Below, piece by piece: positions 18,753 through 27,783 of a DNA stretch of 64,000 bases. The position numbers and the translations under genes are program-made. The first letter of the stretch is position 1. Each line of letters begins with the position of its first letter. The stretch is from Pseudomonas allokribbensis (GTDB taxonomy: Bacteria > Pseudomonadota > Gammaproteobacteria > Pseudomonadales > Pseudomonadaceae): NCBI RefSeq assembly GCF_014863605.1, contig NZ_CP062252.1, positions 5,465,001 to 5,529,000 of the forward strand, written 5' to 3'. The notes under the pieces were generated by a model. The model had not been told where the DNA came from, did not search any database, and saw only the letters and a program-made list of their open reading frames with translations.

Positions 18753-20894
18753 ATGAAATTCAAGTCGATCCAGTTTTCCGTGGCGGCCCTGGCCGGCGCC
18801 ATCGTTCTCAGCGTGGTGGCTGCGTTGGTGCTGTATGCGCTGTTTTCCGGCGCCCGCACTCAAGATATGGTCCAACAGCGAACCCAGGCCCAGTTCGAAC
18901 AAGTCATCGAACAACGCCTGACCTCGCTGGCACAGACCCAGGTCAGCCAGATCCAGCGCGAACTGGAAGCGCCGTTGCTGATTGCCGGCGGACTGGTGCG
19001 GGTCAACGCCCTGCTCGGCACGCCCGGCGCCGATGGTCAGCCACGACTGACCGTCAGCCGCGAGCAACTGATCAGCCTGATCAAGGAAAACGTCGAGAAA
19101 AACCCAAAGATTCTCGGCACCTACATCGGCTGGGAAAAGAACGCACTGGACCACAATGACGCGGCTTACGTCGGCACCAGCGTGGTCGGCATCGACGCCG
19201 CAAACGGGCGCTTCTTGCCTTGGTGGTTCCGCAACGAGGACGGCACCCTCGGCCTGGACAAACTGGTGGACGTCGACGACCAGAAAGTCCTGTCCACCGG
19301 CGTGCGCGCCAGCGAGTACTACCTGTGCTCGAAAGAAACCAGGAAATCCTGCGTGATCGATCCGGCGCCCTACAAGGTCGGCGACAAGATCGTCATGCTC
19401 GCGTCCTTCATTGAACCAATCATGCTCAACGGCGCGTTCCAGGGCATCGTTGGCGCCGACCTGTCGGTGAACTTCATTCAGGAAATGCTCCTGGGCGCGA
19501 ACCAGAAACTGTACAGCGGCGCCGGGCAAATGGCCCTGATCGGCGGCAACGGCCGGATCGTCGCCTACACCAAGGACCCGAGCAAATTCGGCGAGAAGGT
19601 CAGCGACATCCTCGACGCCCAGCAGATTGCCAACATGGCCAATCTCAAGCGCGGCGAAGTGACCTACACCGTCAATAAGGATTCGGGCCGGATCGAGTTG
19701 TACCTGCCGTTCGGCATCGGTCAGACCGACGCACGCTGGACGCTGATGCTGCAACTGCCGCTCAACGCAGTGATGGCCGACCTGCAGAAACTCCAGGGTG
19801 ACCTCGACGCCCAGCGCAAATCCGACACCTTCGGCATGGCCATGGTCGGCCTGATCATCGCCGGCCTCGGCCTGTTGGTGATCTGGCTGGTGGGCCACGG
19901 CATCGCTCGGCCACTGAAGCAAATGGTGACCATGCTCGATGACATCGCCCAGGGCGAAGGCGACCTGACCCGTCGTTTGAGCAGTGATCGCAAAGACGAA
20001 CTTGGCTCAATCGCCAAAGGCTTCAACACCTTCCTCGCCAAGTTGCAGGCGATGATCACGCAGGTGGTGTCGTCGGTGCAGAGTGTCAGCGATTCCTCGG
20101 AGCACACGGCGGACATTGCGATCCGCACCAATATCGGCATACAGAAGCAGATGGCCGAGATTGATCAGGTCGCCACCGCCGTGCAGGAAATGACCGCCAC
20201 CGCCCAGGACGTGGCGCGCAACGCGACCCAGGCCGCGCAAGCCGCCAGCCATGCCGATCAGGCTGCCAGCCAAGGCATGCAGATCGTGCGCGACACGTCG
20301 AATTCGATTGGCGTGCTGGCTGTGGAAATCAGCAAGGCGGTGGACGTGGTGCAGACGCTGGCCAAGGACAGCGAAAACATCAACGCGATCCTCATCGCCA
20401 TTCGCGGGATCGCCGAGCAGACCAACCTGCTGGCCCTCAACGCGGCCATCGAGGCCGCCCGTGCCGGTGAGCAGGGTCGCGGATTTGCCGTGGTGGCCGA
20501 CGAGGTGCGCAACCTGGCGCAGAAAACCCAGAAGGCTACCGAAGAAATCCAGAGCATGATCCAGCAACTGCAACAAGGCACCCGCGACGTGGTGCGGGTC
20601 ATGGAAGACAGCCAGAACCGCACCGACGAAAGCGTGCAGCACGCGGCCAAGGCAGCCGAAGCGCTGGAGACCATCACCCAGGCGGTGTCGGTGATCAACG
20701 ACATGAACACCCAGATCGCCAGCGCCGCCGAGGAACAGAGCGCGGTGGCCGACGACATCAACCGCAACGTGATCAACATCGGTCAGGTGGCGAATGAAGT
20801 GGCGGGGGGCGCGGACGAGTCCAGTTCGGCGAGTGCGGACCTGACCAAACTGGCGGAGCAGCAGCGGCGGTTGATCAATCAGTTCAAGGTCTGA
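18753..20894 (+). CDS. Methyl-accepting chemotaxis protein with dCache sensor
   Basis: 713 residues. TM1 is at ~8-30. A large periplasmic dCache domain spans ~35-355 ([38 protein letters not shown] segments). TM2 is at ~361-383, then HAMP, then the signalling domain with the conserved hairpin tip [20 protein letters not shown]. No C-terminal CheR-binding pentapeptide is present. Size and the WW-F-x-NE region recall TlpQ/McpU-type polyamine receptors rather than the ~630-residue amino-acid receptors PctA/B/C, but the ligand is not determined here. Confidence 0.88.
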   Translation: MKFKSIQFSVAALAGAIVLSVVAALVLYALFSGARTQDMVQQRTQAQFEQVIEQRLTSLAQTQVSQIQRELEAPLLIAGGLVRVNALLGTPGADGQPRLTVSREQLISLIKENVEKNPKILGTYIGWEKNALDHNDAAYVGTSVVGIDAANGRFLPWWFRNEDGTLGLDKLVDVDDQKVLSTGVRASEYYLCSKETRKSCVIDPAPYKVGDKIVMLASFIEPIMLNGAFQGIVGADLSVNFIQEMLLGANQKLYSGAGQMALIGGNGRIVAYTKDPSKFGEKVSDILDAQQIANMANLKRGEVTYTVNKDSGRIELYLPFGIGQTDARWTLMLQLPLNAVMADLQKLQGDLDAQRKSDTFGMAMVGLIIAGLGLLVIWLVGHGIARPLKQMVTMLDDIAQGEGDLTRRLSSDRKDELGSIAKGFNTFLAKLQAMITQVVSSVQSVSDSSEHTADIAIRTNIGIQKQMAEIDQVATAVQEMTATAQDVARNATQAAQAASHADQAASQGMQIVRDTSNSIGVLAVEISKAVDVVQTLAKDSENINAILIAIRGIAEQTNLLALNAAIEAARAGEQGRGFAVVADEVRNLAQKTQKATEEIQSMIQQLQQGTRDVVRVMEDSQNRTDESVQHAAKAAEALETITQAVSVINDMNTQIASAAEEQSAVADDINRNVINIGQVANEVAGGADESSSASADLTKLAEQQRRLINQFKV

Positions 20895-20898
20895 CCGA

Positions 20899-21522
20899 TC
20901 AGGCCGGAGTCAGGCACTCCGGCCCGTTGAGCTTCGGATCATTGACCATGTTCGCCAGCACCCGCTCGCGCAAGGCGGCGGGTTCACTGGCGAGCAGGCC
21001 TTGCAGGACATGCAGCGGCGTCTCGGGATCGAGCCATGCCGCCTGCCCCGCCTCATCGAGAATCAACGGCCGGCGCTGACTGGCTGCTGGCTGTGTAATC
21101 ACCGCCGTACTCAGCCACACCTGTTCCTGCACCGGATACGCCTCCCAGATCGCCGCAAAAAACAACGAAGAACCCTCCCCCGGCGTCAGCCAGTACGGGC
21201 GCTTGCGTGTGGTGCCGCGCCATTCGTAGAAACCGTTGGCCGGCAGCAGGCAACGGCGCAGGCGCAGGGCTTCGCGGAACATCGGTTGTTCGGCGACGGT
21301 TTCGGCCCGGGCATGGGCCGGCGTACGCGACAGATCGGTCAGCCACGGCGGCGTCAGCCCCCAACGGGCGCGGGCCAGCGTGCGCTGGCCATCGGCTTCG
21401 GCGCGCAGCATCAACACCGAATCATTGGGGGAAATGTTCCACTGCGCCAACTGATCGGCGGGAAAACCTGGCAGCGCCGCAAAGTCGCGGTTCCAGCGAA
21501 ACAGGGCATAACGTCCACACAT
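20899..21522 (-). CDS. SRAP-family protein (YedK/HMCES-like)
   Basis: 207 residues. It starts MCGRYALF, giving the catalytic Cys2 after Met removal. It keeps the NGFYEWRG active-site strand (Asn96, Glu100). Family role: forms a thiazolidine crosslink with abasic sites in single-stranded DNA and shields them. The usual I-H-x-R-[MR]-P motif is here A-S-Q-R-R-P (Ser148 in place of the His), so the crosslink chemistry may be changed. The 3' end is 4 bp from the convergent chemoreceptor gene. Confidence 0.85.
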   Translation of the reverse strand: MCGRYALFRWNRDFAALPGFPADQLAQWNISPNDSVLMLRAEADGQRTLARARWGLTPPWLTDLSRTPAHARAETVAEQPMFREALRLRRCLLPANGFYEWRGTTRKRPYWLTPGEGSSLFFAAIWEAYPVQEQVWLSTAVITQPAASQRRPLILDEAGQAAWLDPETPLHVLQGLLASEPAALRERVLANMVNDPKLNGPECLTPA

Positions 21523-21558
21523 GGGGCAGCACGACTCAAGAATAAAACGAACGCCAGC

Positions 21559-21819
21559 CTAACAGACCAGCGTACCGGGGAAGCTCTCCGGTTCATCGCC
21601 GGGCAGCGGCAGCGCGGCATTGTACGCGCTGATCAGCTCGCGGGCGTATTCGGCCTGATCGTTCTCGACCGACAGTCCGAGCAAACCGAAGATCGGCAGC
21701 TCGCCCGTGCCACCGAGCAAATCGCGACCGACCAGATGCGCCTCGATGCCTTCGCTGGCGAGCATGCCCTTGAGCATCTCGCCTTCCATCAGGTTTTCCG
21801 GCTCGTAGATTCGCTGCAT
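21559..21819 (-). CDS. DUF2007 domain-containing protein
   Basis: 86 residues. The pattern RIYEPENLMEGEMLKGMLASEGIEAHLVG matches DUF2007, a small ferredoxin-like fold sometimes called a putative signal-transducing protein. An AGGTG ribosome-binding site precedes the ATG. It lies 9 bp downstream of the CPXCG gene on the same strand. Function unknown. Confidence 0.82.
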   Translation of the reverse strand: MQRIYEPENLMEGEMLKGMLASEGIEAHLVGRDLLGGTGELPIFGLLGLSVENDQAEYARELISAYNAALPLPGDEPESFPGTLVC

Positions 21820-21828
21820 GGGCGCACC

Positions 21829-22011
21829 TCACTCGTTTTCGCTGAAGACTTCCAGAAACCAGTCCTGACCATCGACCTGCAGGACAAAGGTGATCGGCCG
21901 GCAACACACCTGACAGTCTTCGATATAGGTCTGATCGCCCCCCGACAGATCCACGGACGTCTCGACCTCTTCACCACAATACGGACATTCATATACTGCG
22001 CTTTCCAGCAT
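21829..22011 (-). CDS. CPXCG-motif cysteine-rich protein
   Basis: 60 residues with CPYCGEE near the N-terminus and a CQVCCRPI knuckle in the middle, together giving a four-Cys metal site. It ends with FLEVFSENE. It belongs to a small conserved gammaproteobacterial family of unknown function. It is first in a two-gene unit with the DUF2007 gene; GGGAG precedes the ATG. Confidence 0.85.
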   Translation of the reverse strand: MLESAVYECPYCGEEVETSVDLSGGDQTYIEDCQVCCRPITFVLQVDGQDWFLEVFSENE

Positions 22012-22036
22012 CGCGGTCTCCCGGGTGACTTGTGCG

Positions 22037-22042
22037 TATAAT
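22037..22042 (+). promoter_or_regulatory. Perfect -10 hexamer upstream of the acyltransferase gene
   Basis: TATAAT in the divergent region between the CPXCG gene and the acyltransferase. I find no good -35 at 16-18 bp, so this is only a candidate. Confidence 0.3.
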
Positions 22043-22150
22043 CGCCGGTCTATTTGCAGGGCTATTTTTGTCTGGCTACTTTTTCAGACCGTGCCCCGTT
22101 GGTTTTCGATCAAAACCTTTACTTACCCTAGCCGTTTCCAACAAGAGAGC

Positions 22151-23317
22151 ATGATGGGCGAATTCGATGCCATCCGACCTTACGACGACAGCGAAGTACC
22201 TGCGGTACTGGCAAGACTGCTCGGCGACAAGGCGTTTCTAGATATCCTCACCCACTTCCGCTTCCCGCGTTTCGCCGGTGCCTTCGGCTGGATGCTCAAA
22301 CCACTTATAGCCCATCGGCTGCGTCGTGAGTTCGCCGACGTGACATCGGTGGCGACTTTGCAGGACAAGGTCGAGTTCTACGTCGACCACACCATCGAGC
22401 GCGCCACCGACGGCGTGACCTACACCGGTGTCGAGCAATTCAAGTCCGGCAGCGCTTATCTGTTCATCGCCAACCACCGCGACATCGTGATGGACCCGGC
22501 CTTCGTCAACTATGCGGTGTACCACGCCGGCCTGCCGACCCCACGCATCGCGATTGGCGACAACCTGCTGCAAAAGCCGTTCGTCAGCGACCTGATGCGC
22601 TTGAACAAGAGCTTCATCGTTCACCGTTCGATCACCGGGCGCCGCGAGAAAATGGCCGCTTATCAACTGCTGTCGGCCTACATCAACCACTCGATCCGCA
22701 ACGATTGCGCCTCGATCTGGATCGCCCAGGCCGAAGGCCGCGCGAAGGACGGCGACGACCGTACAGAATCGGCGATCCTCAAGATGTTCCACATGAGCCG
22801 CAAGGACGAGCCGTTCGGCGAGGTTATCCAGTCGCTGAACCTGACCCCGGTGTCGATCAGCTACGAATACGACCCGTGCGACCAGGCCAAGGCCCGCGAG
22901 CTGTACATCCGCGCCACCACCGGCACCTACAGCAAGGCGCCGGGCGAGGATGACGTGAGCATCGCCAAGGGCATCACCGGCTACAAGGGCCGGGTGCACG
23001 TGAACTTTGCCGCGCCGATCACCGAGCTGTTCGAAGACACCAAGCAATTGGCAGTCGAGATGGACAAGCAGATTCTCGGCGGCTACCGGTTGTTCCCGGT
23101 GCATTACCTGGCGTACGCGCAGTGGGCGGATGCTGATCCGCAACTGAATGTGCCGAAGGCTGCCGAGGTGTTCGGCGCCGAGGAACTGGCCAAGGCCCAG
23201 GAAGAATGGCAGAACCGGTTGGACGCCTGCCCTGAGGAGCACCGTCCATATCTGGTGCTGCAATACGCGACGCCGGTGCGCAATCAGTACCGGGTCAAGG
23301 CTGGTTTGCCGCTGTAA
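22151..23317 (+). CDS. PlsC-like 1-acyl-glycerol-3-phosphate acyltransferase family protein
   Basis: 388 residues from the ATG at 22151 (MMGEFDAIRPYDDSEVP). The frame is open 42 codons further upstream, but that part is not protein-like and covers the promoter. The acyltransferase core is LFIANHRDIVMDPAF, with the GPAT-type His/Asp pair, and IWIAQAEGRAKDGDD serves as the phosphate-binding block. It probably transfers acyl chains to lysophospholipid or a related glycerolipid at the inner membrane; acceptor specificity is unknown. A terminator follows. Confidence 0.78.
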   Translation: MMGEFDAIRPYDDSEVPAVLARLLGDKAFLDILTHFRFPRFAGAFGWMLKPLIAHRLRREFADVTSVATLQDKVEFYVDHTIERATDGVTYTGVEQFKSGSAYLFIANHRDIVMDPAFVNYAVYHAGLPTPRIAIGDNLLQKPFVSDLMRLNKSFIVHRSITGRREKMAAYQLLSAYINHSIRNDCASIWIAQAEGRAKDGDDRTESAILKMFHMSRKDEPFGEVIQSLNLTPVSISYEYDPCDQAKARELYIRATTGTYSKAPGEDDVSIAKGITGYKGRVHVNFAAPITELFEDTKQLAVEMDKQILGGYRLFPVHYLAYAQWADADPQLNVPKAAEVFGAEELAKAQEEWQNRLDACPEEHRPYLVLQYATPVRNQYRVKAGLPL

Positions 23318-23340
23318 GCGGTTTCGGCCGGATACAAGAA

Positions 23341-23363
23341 CGGCGCCTTCGGGCGCCGTTTTT
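23341..23363 (+). terminator. Rho-independent terminator
   Basis: CGGCGCC-TTCG-GGCGCCG with the stable TTCG loop and a T5 run, 24 bp after the acyltransferase stop. Confidence 0.9.
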
Positions 23364-23366
23364 CGT

Positions 23367-23645
23367 TCAGTAGCGGGTACTGATCCAGGACACCAGCAAC
23401 GCCAGGCCCAGACAGGCAAAGCCGAAGCGGTAAAAGAAGCGATTCATGCGCAGGGTCGCCCAATCCAGCACCGGCTCCTGATCGGGTCGGCTTTGACGCT
23501 GGGCCGCGATACTGGCCATCGCTCGTTGTTCACGGCGCCGGGTCGCGTGCAGCAGCCAACTGCCCGGGAAAGCCAACAGCAGGGCCAGCAGGTTGATCAG
23601 TTTGGCGGGATGGGCGGTAAACAGCGTCATCAAGTGCAGCGACAT
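23367..23645 (-). CDS. Small membrane protein, unknown function
   Basis: 92 residues from the ATG at 23645, with GAGG upstream. Two hydrophobic segments are seen: residues ~12-28 (LINLLALLLAFPGSWLL) and the C-terminal FACLGLALLVSWIS. A basic cytoplasmic loop (ATRRREQRAMASIAAQRQ) lies between them. I do not recognise a family. It is convergent with the acyltransferase gene and shares its terminator region. Confidence 0.65.
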   Translation of the reverse strand: MSLHLMTLFTAHPAKLINLLALLLAFPGSWLLHATRRREQRAMASIAAQRQSRPDQEPVLDWATLRMNRFFYRFGFACLGLALLVSWISTRY

Positions 23646-23838
23646 CACAGACCTCAATCTAAACCGGAATGGCGAACGCCAGACCGACGACCGCGGCGCG
23701 GATTCTACCGAAACCCTCCCCCGCAGCCCTACCCTTTACGACAAATAACGCAGCAATCGACCGATGGCTGTCCTGTGTCACGGCATCGTCATTTGTTTCG
23801 GCCACCCTGCGCGCCTCGAAACGTAAACGGAATGCGAC

Positions 23839-24045
23839 ATGCTTCACGCGGAAAACCAGGATCGCCTGTACCTCATCTCCCCGTCCGACGAACAACAGAC
23901 CCTCGTCGGCAGCCTGGCCTTCAATGTTCAGGACCGTCACTGGCTGGTGTATTGCGCCCTCGGCGGGCACCAGCATGCGGACTTGCCCGAGACCGACCTG
24001 CTGACCGGCGTCAGCGTTCTCGACTTCTATTCGCAAGCCGCCTGA
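23839..24045 (+). CDS. Hypothetical protein
   Basis: 68 residues (MLHAENQDRLYLISPSDEQQ...), rich in His and acidic residues, with no signal peptide or membrane segment. It is followed at once by a strong terminator, and an ACGGAA stretch lies upstream of the ATG. No family recognised. Coding nature is supported by Pseudomonas-like third-position G+C and by the terminator placement. Confidence 0.6.
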   Translation: MLHAENQDRLYLISPSDEQQTLVGSLAFNVQDRHWLVYCALGGHQHADLPETDLLTGVSVLDFYSQAA

Positions 24046-24050
24046 ACGAA

Positions 24051-24085
24051 AAAAGCCCGGGGCCATCAATGGCCCCGGGCTTTTT
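24051..24085. terminator. Bidirectional rho-independent terminator
   Basis: AAAAGCCCGGGGCCA (24051-24065), loop TCAA, TGGCCCCGGGC then T5. A-runs and T-runs on both sides let it serve the small + gene and the minus-strand yajG-like gene. Confidence 0.92.
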
Positions 24086-24101
24086 CACATCAACCGAAAA
24101 C

Positions 24102-24686
24102 TTATTCGGCTAGGATCTGACCCACGGTCGGATCCTTGAACAGACGGGTCAGCGCATCGCTCAGCACATCGCTGACCAGTTTGGTGTTGGTTTCCTGATT
24201 CGGCGCCATGCCGAAACGCTGGTCCAGCGACGCGCCGTAACGGCCGCTGTAGCGACGGTTGCCGCTCTGCACGTCGGAACGGAAGGTCGCACCGATGGTG
24301 GCCTCGGTCACGTACATGCCTTCTTTCGGCGACTGGTATTTCAGTTCAGTCAGGGTCACGGTCAGTTGTGGAGCATTCATCGCACCGTTGGACGGGGTGA
24401 AGCCCAGCAGACGCACGGCCGCTTCGGCCTGAGCCTGCAACTTCGGCAGGATCTGCTCGCGCTGTACGGTGATGGCGCTGGTTTCCGGGTACAGGCCACC
24501 GCGGGTGCCCAGGGTTGGCGACGGACGACCGTCGACCACGCGGACCACGACAGGCTGGCCGTGGCCGACCGGTGCCAGCTGAGTGGTCAGCTTCGGTTCC
24601 GGGCTCAGTTGTTGCGGGCTGTGGGCGCAGCCAACCAGGGTCAAACTGGTCACAGTGATCAAACCGAACAACAGGCGTTGCAACAT
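24102..24686 (-). CDS. YajG-family lipoprotein
   Basis: 194 residues from the ATG at 24686, chosen because GGAG lies 7 nt upstream; the frame continues to 24740. The lipobox SLTLVGC puts the mature protein on the outer membrane. The body (VVRVVDGRPSPTLGTRGGLYPETSAI and DVLSDALTRLFKDPTV) matches the YajG family. Function not established. Confidence 0.82.
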   Translation of the reverse strand: MLQRLLFGLITVTSLTLVGCAHSPQQLSPEPKLTTQLAPVGHGQPVVVRVVDGRPSPTLGTRGGLYPETSAITVQREQILPKLQAQAEAAVRLLGFTPSNGAMNAPQLTVTLTELKYQSPKEGMYVTEATIGATFRSDVQSGNRRYSGRYGASLDQRFGMAPNQETNTKLVSDVLSDALTRLFKDPTVGQILAE

Positions 24687-24877
24687 GCTCTTCTCTCCAG
24701 AATCAGGCACAGACAGGCCCGCAGTATAGCGGTGGGCCACGGCGGGTCACCAGCACTGAAATCTCTGACAAACCCCGGTGCACGCGGTTCCTGTCACAGA
24801 TTGTTCACCGCCCTTACATGTTCGCTTCACGGTCTTTTGACAATCTTCGTCACAGATCTCCAGAAGGAACACACACC

Positions 24878-25111
24878 ATGCGCTATCTGATCTCGTTGTT
24901 CGCTCCACGTCCGCTGCACCGCAGCTTCGCCCTGCTCGACCACAACGGCCATTGCCAGGCTTTCAAACAGTGCAGCCTGCAGCCAATGGGTGACGGTTGG
25001 GTCGAAATCGAGGAAATCCGCCTCAACTGGTTGCACCAGCCTCTGCCTGCCAGCGCCCGGGTCGAACAGCACCGCCCTCGCGCACGCGCCCAGGCGATGT
25101 TGAGCATCTGA
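24878..25111 (+). CDS. Conserved hypothetical protein
   Basis: 77 residues from the ATG at 24878, with AGAAGGA upstream (MRYLISLFAPRPLHRSFALLD...). No domain recognised. It is rich in Trp, His and Arg, ending ARAQAMLSI. Alone between yajG and the mqo leader region. Confidence 0.65.
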   Translation: MRYLISLFAPRPLHRSFALLDHNGHCQAFKQCSLQPMGDGWVEIEEIRLNWLHQPLPASARVEQHRPRARAQAMLSI

Positions 25112-25848
25112 CCGGATGCCTAATAAAAGTCATTAAACTCGACCAACTCCCCGCATTTCTTCGATACAATCTCCCCCCGATTATAAGGACGTCTCCTGAT
25201 CGGGCCCCGCAACAGCGTCAATGCGCGTGCATTGGCATCAAAATCGCCCACAGAGAGCCGCCCACACAGATCGAGTGAAGCTGGCGTGCTTGCTGTTTCC
25301 CTGGCAAATCCCCGCTTTTCGCGAATCTGCAGAGCTGTCATGACGCTCGGTCACTGAGTTGTTTGCCCGTTTTGCCTGCCCATGTATCGCGTGGCGGCAA
25401 TCCTTCCGGGCACGGTGCCAGGCCCGGACAGCCCTTTTTTGAGGTTCACGTCTTCAAAAGAGCGTGAAAAAAACGGGTTTTCACAACTTCACAAGAGTGT
25501 GGCGAGCAAATGAATAGTTTTGCGTCTGAACATGCACCATTAGCGTCTGAAACAGCCCAACGACACAGGAACGGGTACGCCTCGAATACCGGAGCCTGAA
25601 GCCTGTCCGCTACGGATTTGGTTGCACAAACGGATGTCTCGACCATAAGTCGAATTGCCAGCCCCGTGCTGAAATGAGTTCATGTGACTCTTGAAGCCAG
25701 GCCGCACGCATCCGTCGAAGTTGCGAAAAATTGCGAAGATTCGGACATGGCAAACCTGGCCATGGGTTCCTGGGGCGCAACTGACCTGCCCCGGATACCT
25801 GGCAGCCATGCCGACAATTTGGTGCTGCAGATTTTGGAGACGCGTTAA
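25112..25848. other. 737-bp region upstream of mqo: no clear gene; candidate leader structure and sRNA
   Basis: No convincing CDS. It contains: a -10-like TACAAT at 25165; a GC-rich hairpin (25406-25427) with T6 at 25435-25440; a 43-codon ORF (25382-25513) without a ribosome-binding site; two direct repeats GCGTCTGAA at 25522 and 25543, 21 bp apart; two TTGCGAA repeats at 25721 and 25731; and a two-tier stem at 25741-25814 that would lie in the mqo 5' UTR. The GGAG for mqo is at ~25836. Confidence 0.5.
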
Positions 25849-27357
25849 ATGGCGCATAACGAAGCAGTCGACGTAGTTCTGGTTGGGGCCGGCATCATGA
25901 GTGCCACCCTTGCAGTCCTGCTCAAAGAGCTCGACCCGGCGATCAAGCTGGAAGTCGTCGAGCTGATGGATTCCGGTGCCGCGGAAAGTTCCAACCCGTG
26001 GAACAACGCCGGTACCGGCCACGCCGGCCTGTGCGAGCTGAACTACACGCCGCAGGCTGCCGACGGCACCGTCGACATCAAGAAAGCCGTGCACATCAAC
26101 ACCCAGTTCGAGGTGTCGAAGCAGTTCTGGTCGTACCTGACCAGGAAAGGCACGTTCGGCTCGTGCAAATCCTTCATCAGCCCGGTGCCGCACCTGAGCT
26201 ACGTCGAAGGCGAAAAAGGCGTTTCATTCCTCAAGGAACGCTTCAACGTACTGCACAAGCACCACGCCTTCGCCGACATGGAATACACCGAAGACAAGGC
26301 GAAGATGGCCGAATGGATGCCATTGATGATGCCGGGGCGTCCGCAAGACCAGGTGCTCGCCGCCACCCGCGTGATCAACGGCACCGACGTCAACTTCGGC
26401 GCGCTGACCAATCAGTTGCTCAAGCACCTGACCAGCGCTCCGGATGCCCAGGTCAAATACTGCAAACGCGTGACCGGTCTGAAGCGTAACGCCAATGGCT
26501 GGACCGTCAGCATCAAGGACGTCAACAGCGGCAGCAGCCGCGAAGTCGACGCCAAATTCGTGTTCCTTGGCGCCGGTGGCGCGGCCCTGCCGCTGCTGCA
26601 AGCCTCGGGCATCGAAGAAAGCAAAGGCTTCGGCGGCTTCCCGATCAGCGGCCAGTGGCTGCGTTGCGACAACCCGGAAGTGGTCAAGCATCACCAGGCC
26701 AAGGTCTACAGCCAGGCTGCGGTAGGTTCGCCTCCGATGTCGGTGCCGCACCTGGACACCCGCGTGGTCGATGGCAAGAAGTCTCTGCTGTTCGGGCCAT
26801 ACGCCGGTTTCACCACCAAGTTCCTCAAGCACGGCTCCTTCATGGACCTGCCGCTGTCGGTTCGCGCCGGCAACATCGGCCCGATGCTGGCCGTGGCCAA
26901 GAACAACATGGACCTGACCAAGTACCTGGTCAGCGAAGTGATGCAGTCGATGGAACAGCGTCTGGAATCCCTGCGTCGTTTCTACCCCGAGGCGAAAGCC
27001 GAAGACTGGCGCCTGGAAGTGGCCGGCCAACGGGTGCAGATCATCAAGAAAGACCCGAAAAAAGGCGGCATCCTGCAGTTCGGTACCGAACTGGTGGCCG
27101 CGAAGGACGGCTCCCTCGCCGCCCTGCTCGGCGCTTCGCCAGGTGCTTCGGTGACCGTTTCGATCATGCTGGAACTGATCGAGAAGTGCTTCCCGGCCAA
27201 GGCCAAGGGTGAGTGGGCTGCCAAACTGGCGGAAATCTTCCCGGCCCGTGAAAAGGTCCTGGAAACCGACGCTGCGCTGTATCGCAAGATCAACGCGCAC
27301 AACAACGTCGCGCTGGAACTGGTTGCAGCCAGTAACGAGACCGAAAGCTACGCCTGA
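25849..27357 (+). CDS. mqo: Malate:quinone oxidoreductase
   Basis: 502 residues, normal for Mqo. The FAD-binding [19 protein letters not shown] is at the N-terminus, followed by the family block [20 protein letters not shown]. It oxidises malate to oxaloacetate at the inner membrane, passing electrons to ubiquinone. It is the main malate-oxidising TCA step in pseudomonads. TTGGAG precedes the ATG. Corresponds by neighbourhood to P. aeruginosa mqoB (PA4640). Confidence 0.95.
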   Translation: MAHNEAVDVVLVGAGIMSATLAVLLKELDPAIKLEVVELMDSGAAESSNPWNNAGTGHAGLCELNYTPQAADGTVDIKKAVHINTQFEVSKQFWSYLTRKGTFGSCKSFISPVPHLSYVEGEKGVSFLKERFNVLHKHHAFADMEYTEDKAKMAEWMPLMMPGRPQDQVLAATRVINGTDVNFGALTNQLLKHLTSAPDAQVKYCKRVTGLKRNANGWTVSIKDVNSGSSREVDAKFVFLGAGGAALPLLQASGIEESKGFGGFPISGQWLRCDNPEVVKHHQAKVYSQAAVGSPPMSVPHLDTRVVDGKKSLLFGPYAGFTTKFLKHGSFMDLPLSVRAGNIGPMLAVAKNNMDLTKYLVSEVMQSMEQRLESLRRFYPEAKAEDWRLEVAGQRVQIIKKDPKKGGILQFGTELVAAKDGSLAALLGASPGASVTVSIMLELIEKCFPAKAKGEWAAKLAEIFPAREKVLETDAALYRKINAHNNVALELVAASNETESYA

Positions 27358-27369
27358 TTCGGCTCCATG

Positions 27370-27408
27370 AAAAACGCCCCGCACTCAGTGAGTGCGGGGC
27401 GTTTTTTT
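27370..27408. terminator. Rho-independent terminator of mqo
   Basis: 11-bp perfect stem CGCCCCGCACT / AGTGCGGGGCG, preceded by A5 and followed by T7. It lies between convergent genes. Confidence 0.93.
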
Positions 27409-27432
27409 ATGCCTCGGGAAAACCGCGGGCAA

Positions 27433-27720
27433 TCAGCCGCGTGCCTTCTCGATCAGCTCGATGTATTCCGGTGCGTTGCGTTGATCGCGGATCTGGTCGA
27501 CGAAGGTCTTGCCGTGCTCGTCTTTACCGTCCACGTCATAACCGGCCGCAACGAAGAAGGTCAGGAAGCGCTCGAAATCGTCGATGCGCAGGCCACGGTA
27601 GGCCTTGACCAGTTTGTGCAGCGACGGCGAGGTGGCGTCGACCGGCTCAAAATCGAGGAACAGCTTGATCTGCTCATCGCCGATCTCGTCACCAATCACT
27701 TGCTTCTTATCTTTACGCAT
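27433..27720 (-). CDS. PA4642-family protein
   Basis: 95 residues (MRKDKKQVIGDEIGDEQIKLFLDFEP...), acidic and helical. It matches the small Pseudomonas PA4642 family and sits at the same place relative to mqo. It probably covers the whole ORF; function unknown. Confidence 0.8.
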   Translation of the reverse strand: MRKDKKQVIGDEIGDEQIKLFLDFEPVDATSPSLHKLVKAYRGLRIDDFERFLTFFVAAGYDVDGKDEHGKTFVDQIRDQRNAPEYIELIEKARG

Positions 27721-27783
27721 TGCCGACTCCAGCTCGCAGACATTTCACGGGGCGGGCAGTTTACCCCCGCCCGGGCACAGGGC

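Noticed and set aside
18753..20894. Assigning this chemoreceptor as PctA/PctB
   Set aside because: It is ~80 residues longer and lacks the expected amino-acid sensor spacing, so no symbol was given.
25382..25513. 43-codon ORF in the mqo upstream region
   Set aside because: No ribosome-binding site and a terminator-like hairpin lies inside it; kept only as part of the region description.
25540..26193. 217-codon minus-strand ORF across the mqo leader and 5' end
   Set aside because: Most of it is antisense to conserved Mqo sequence and it has no family resemblance.
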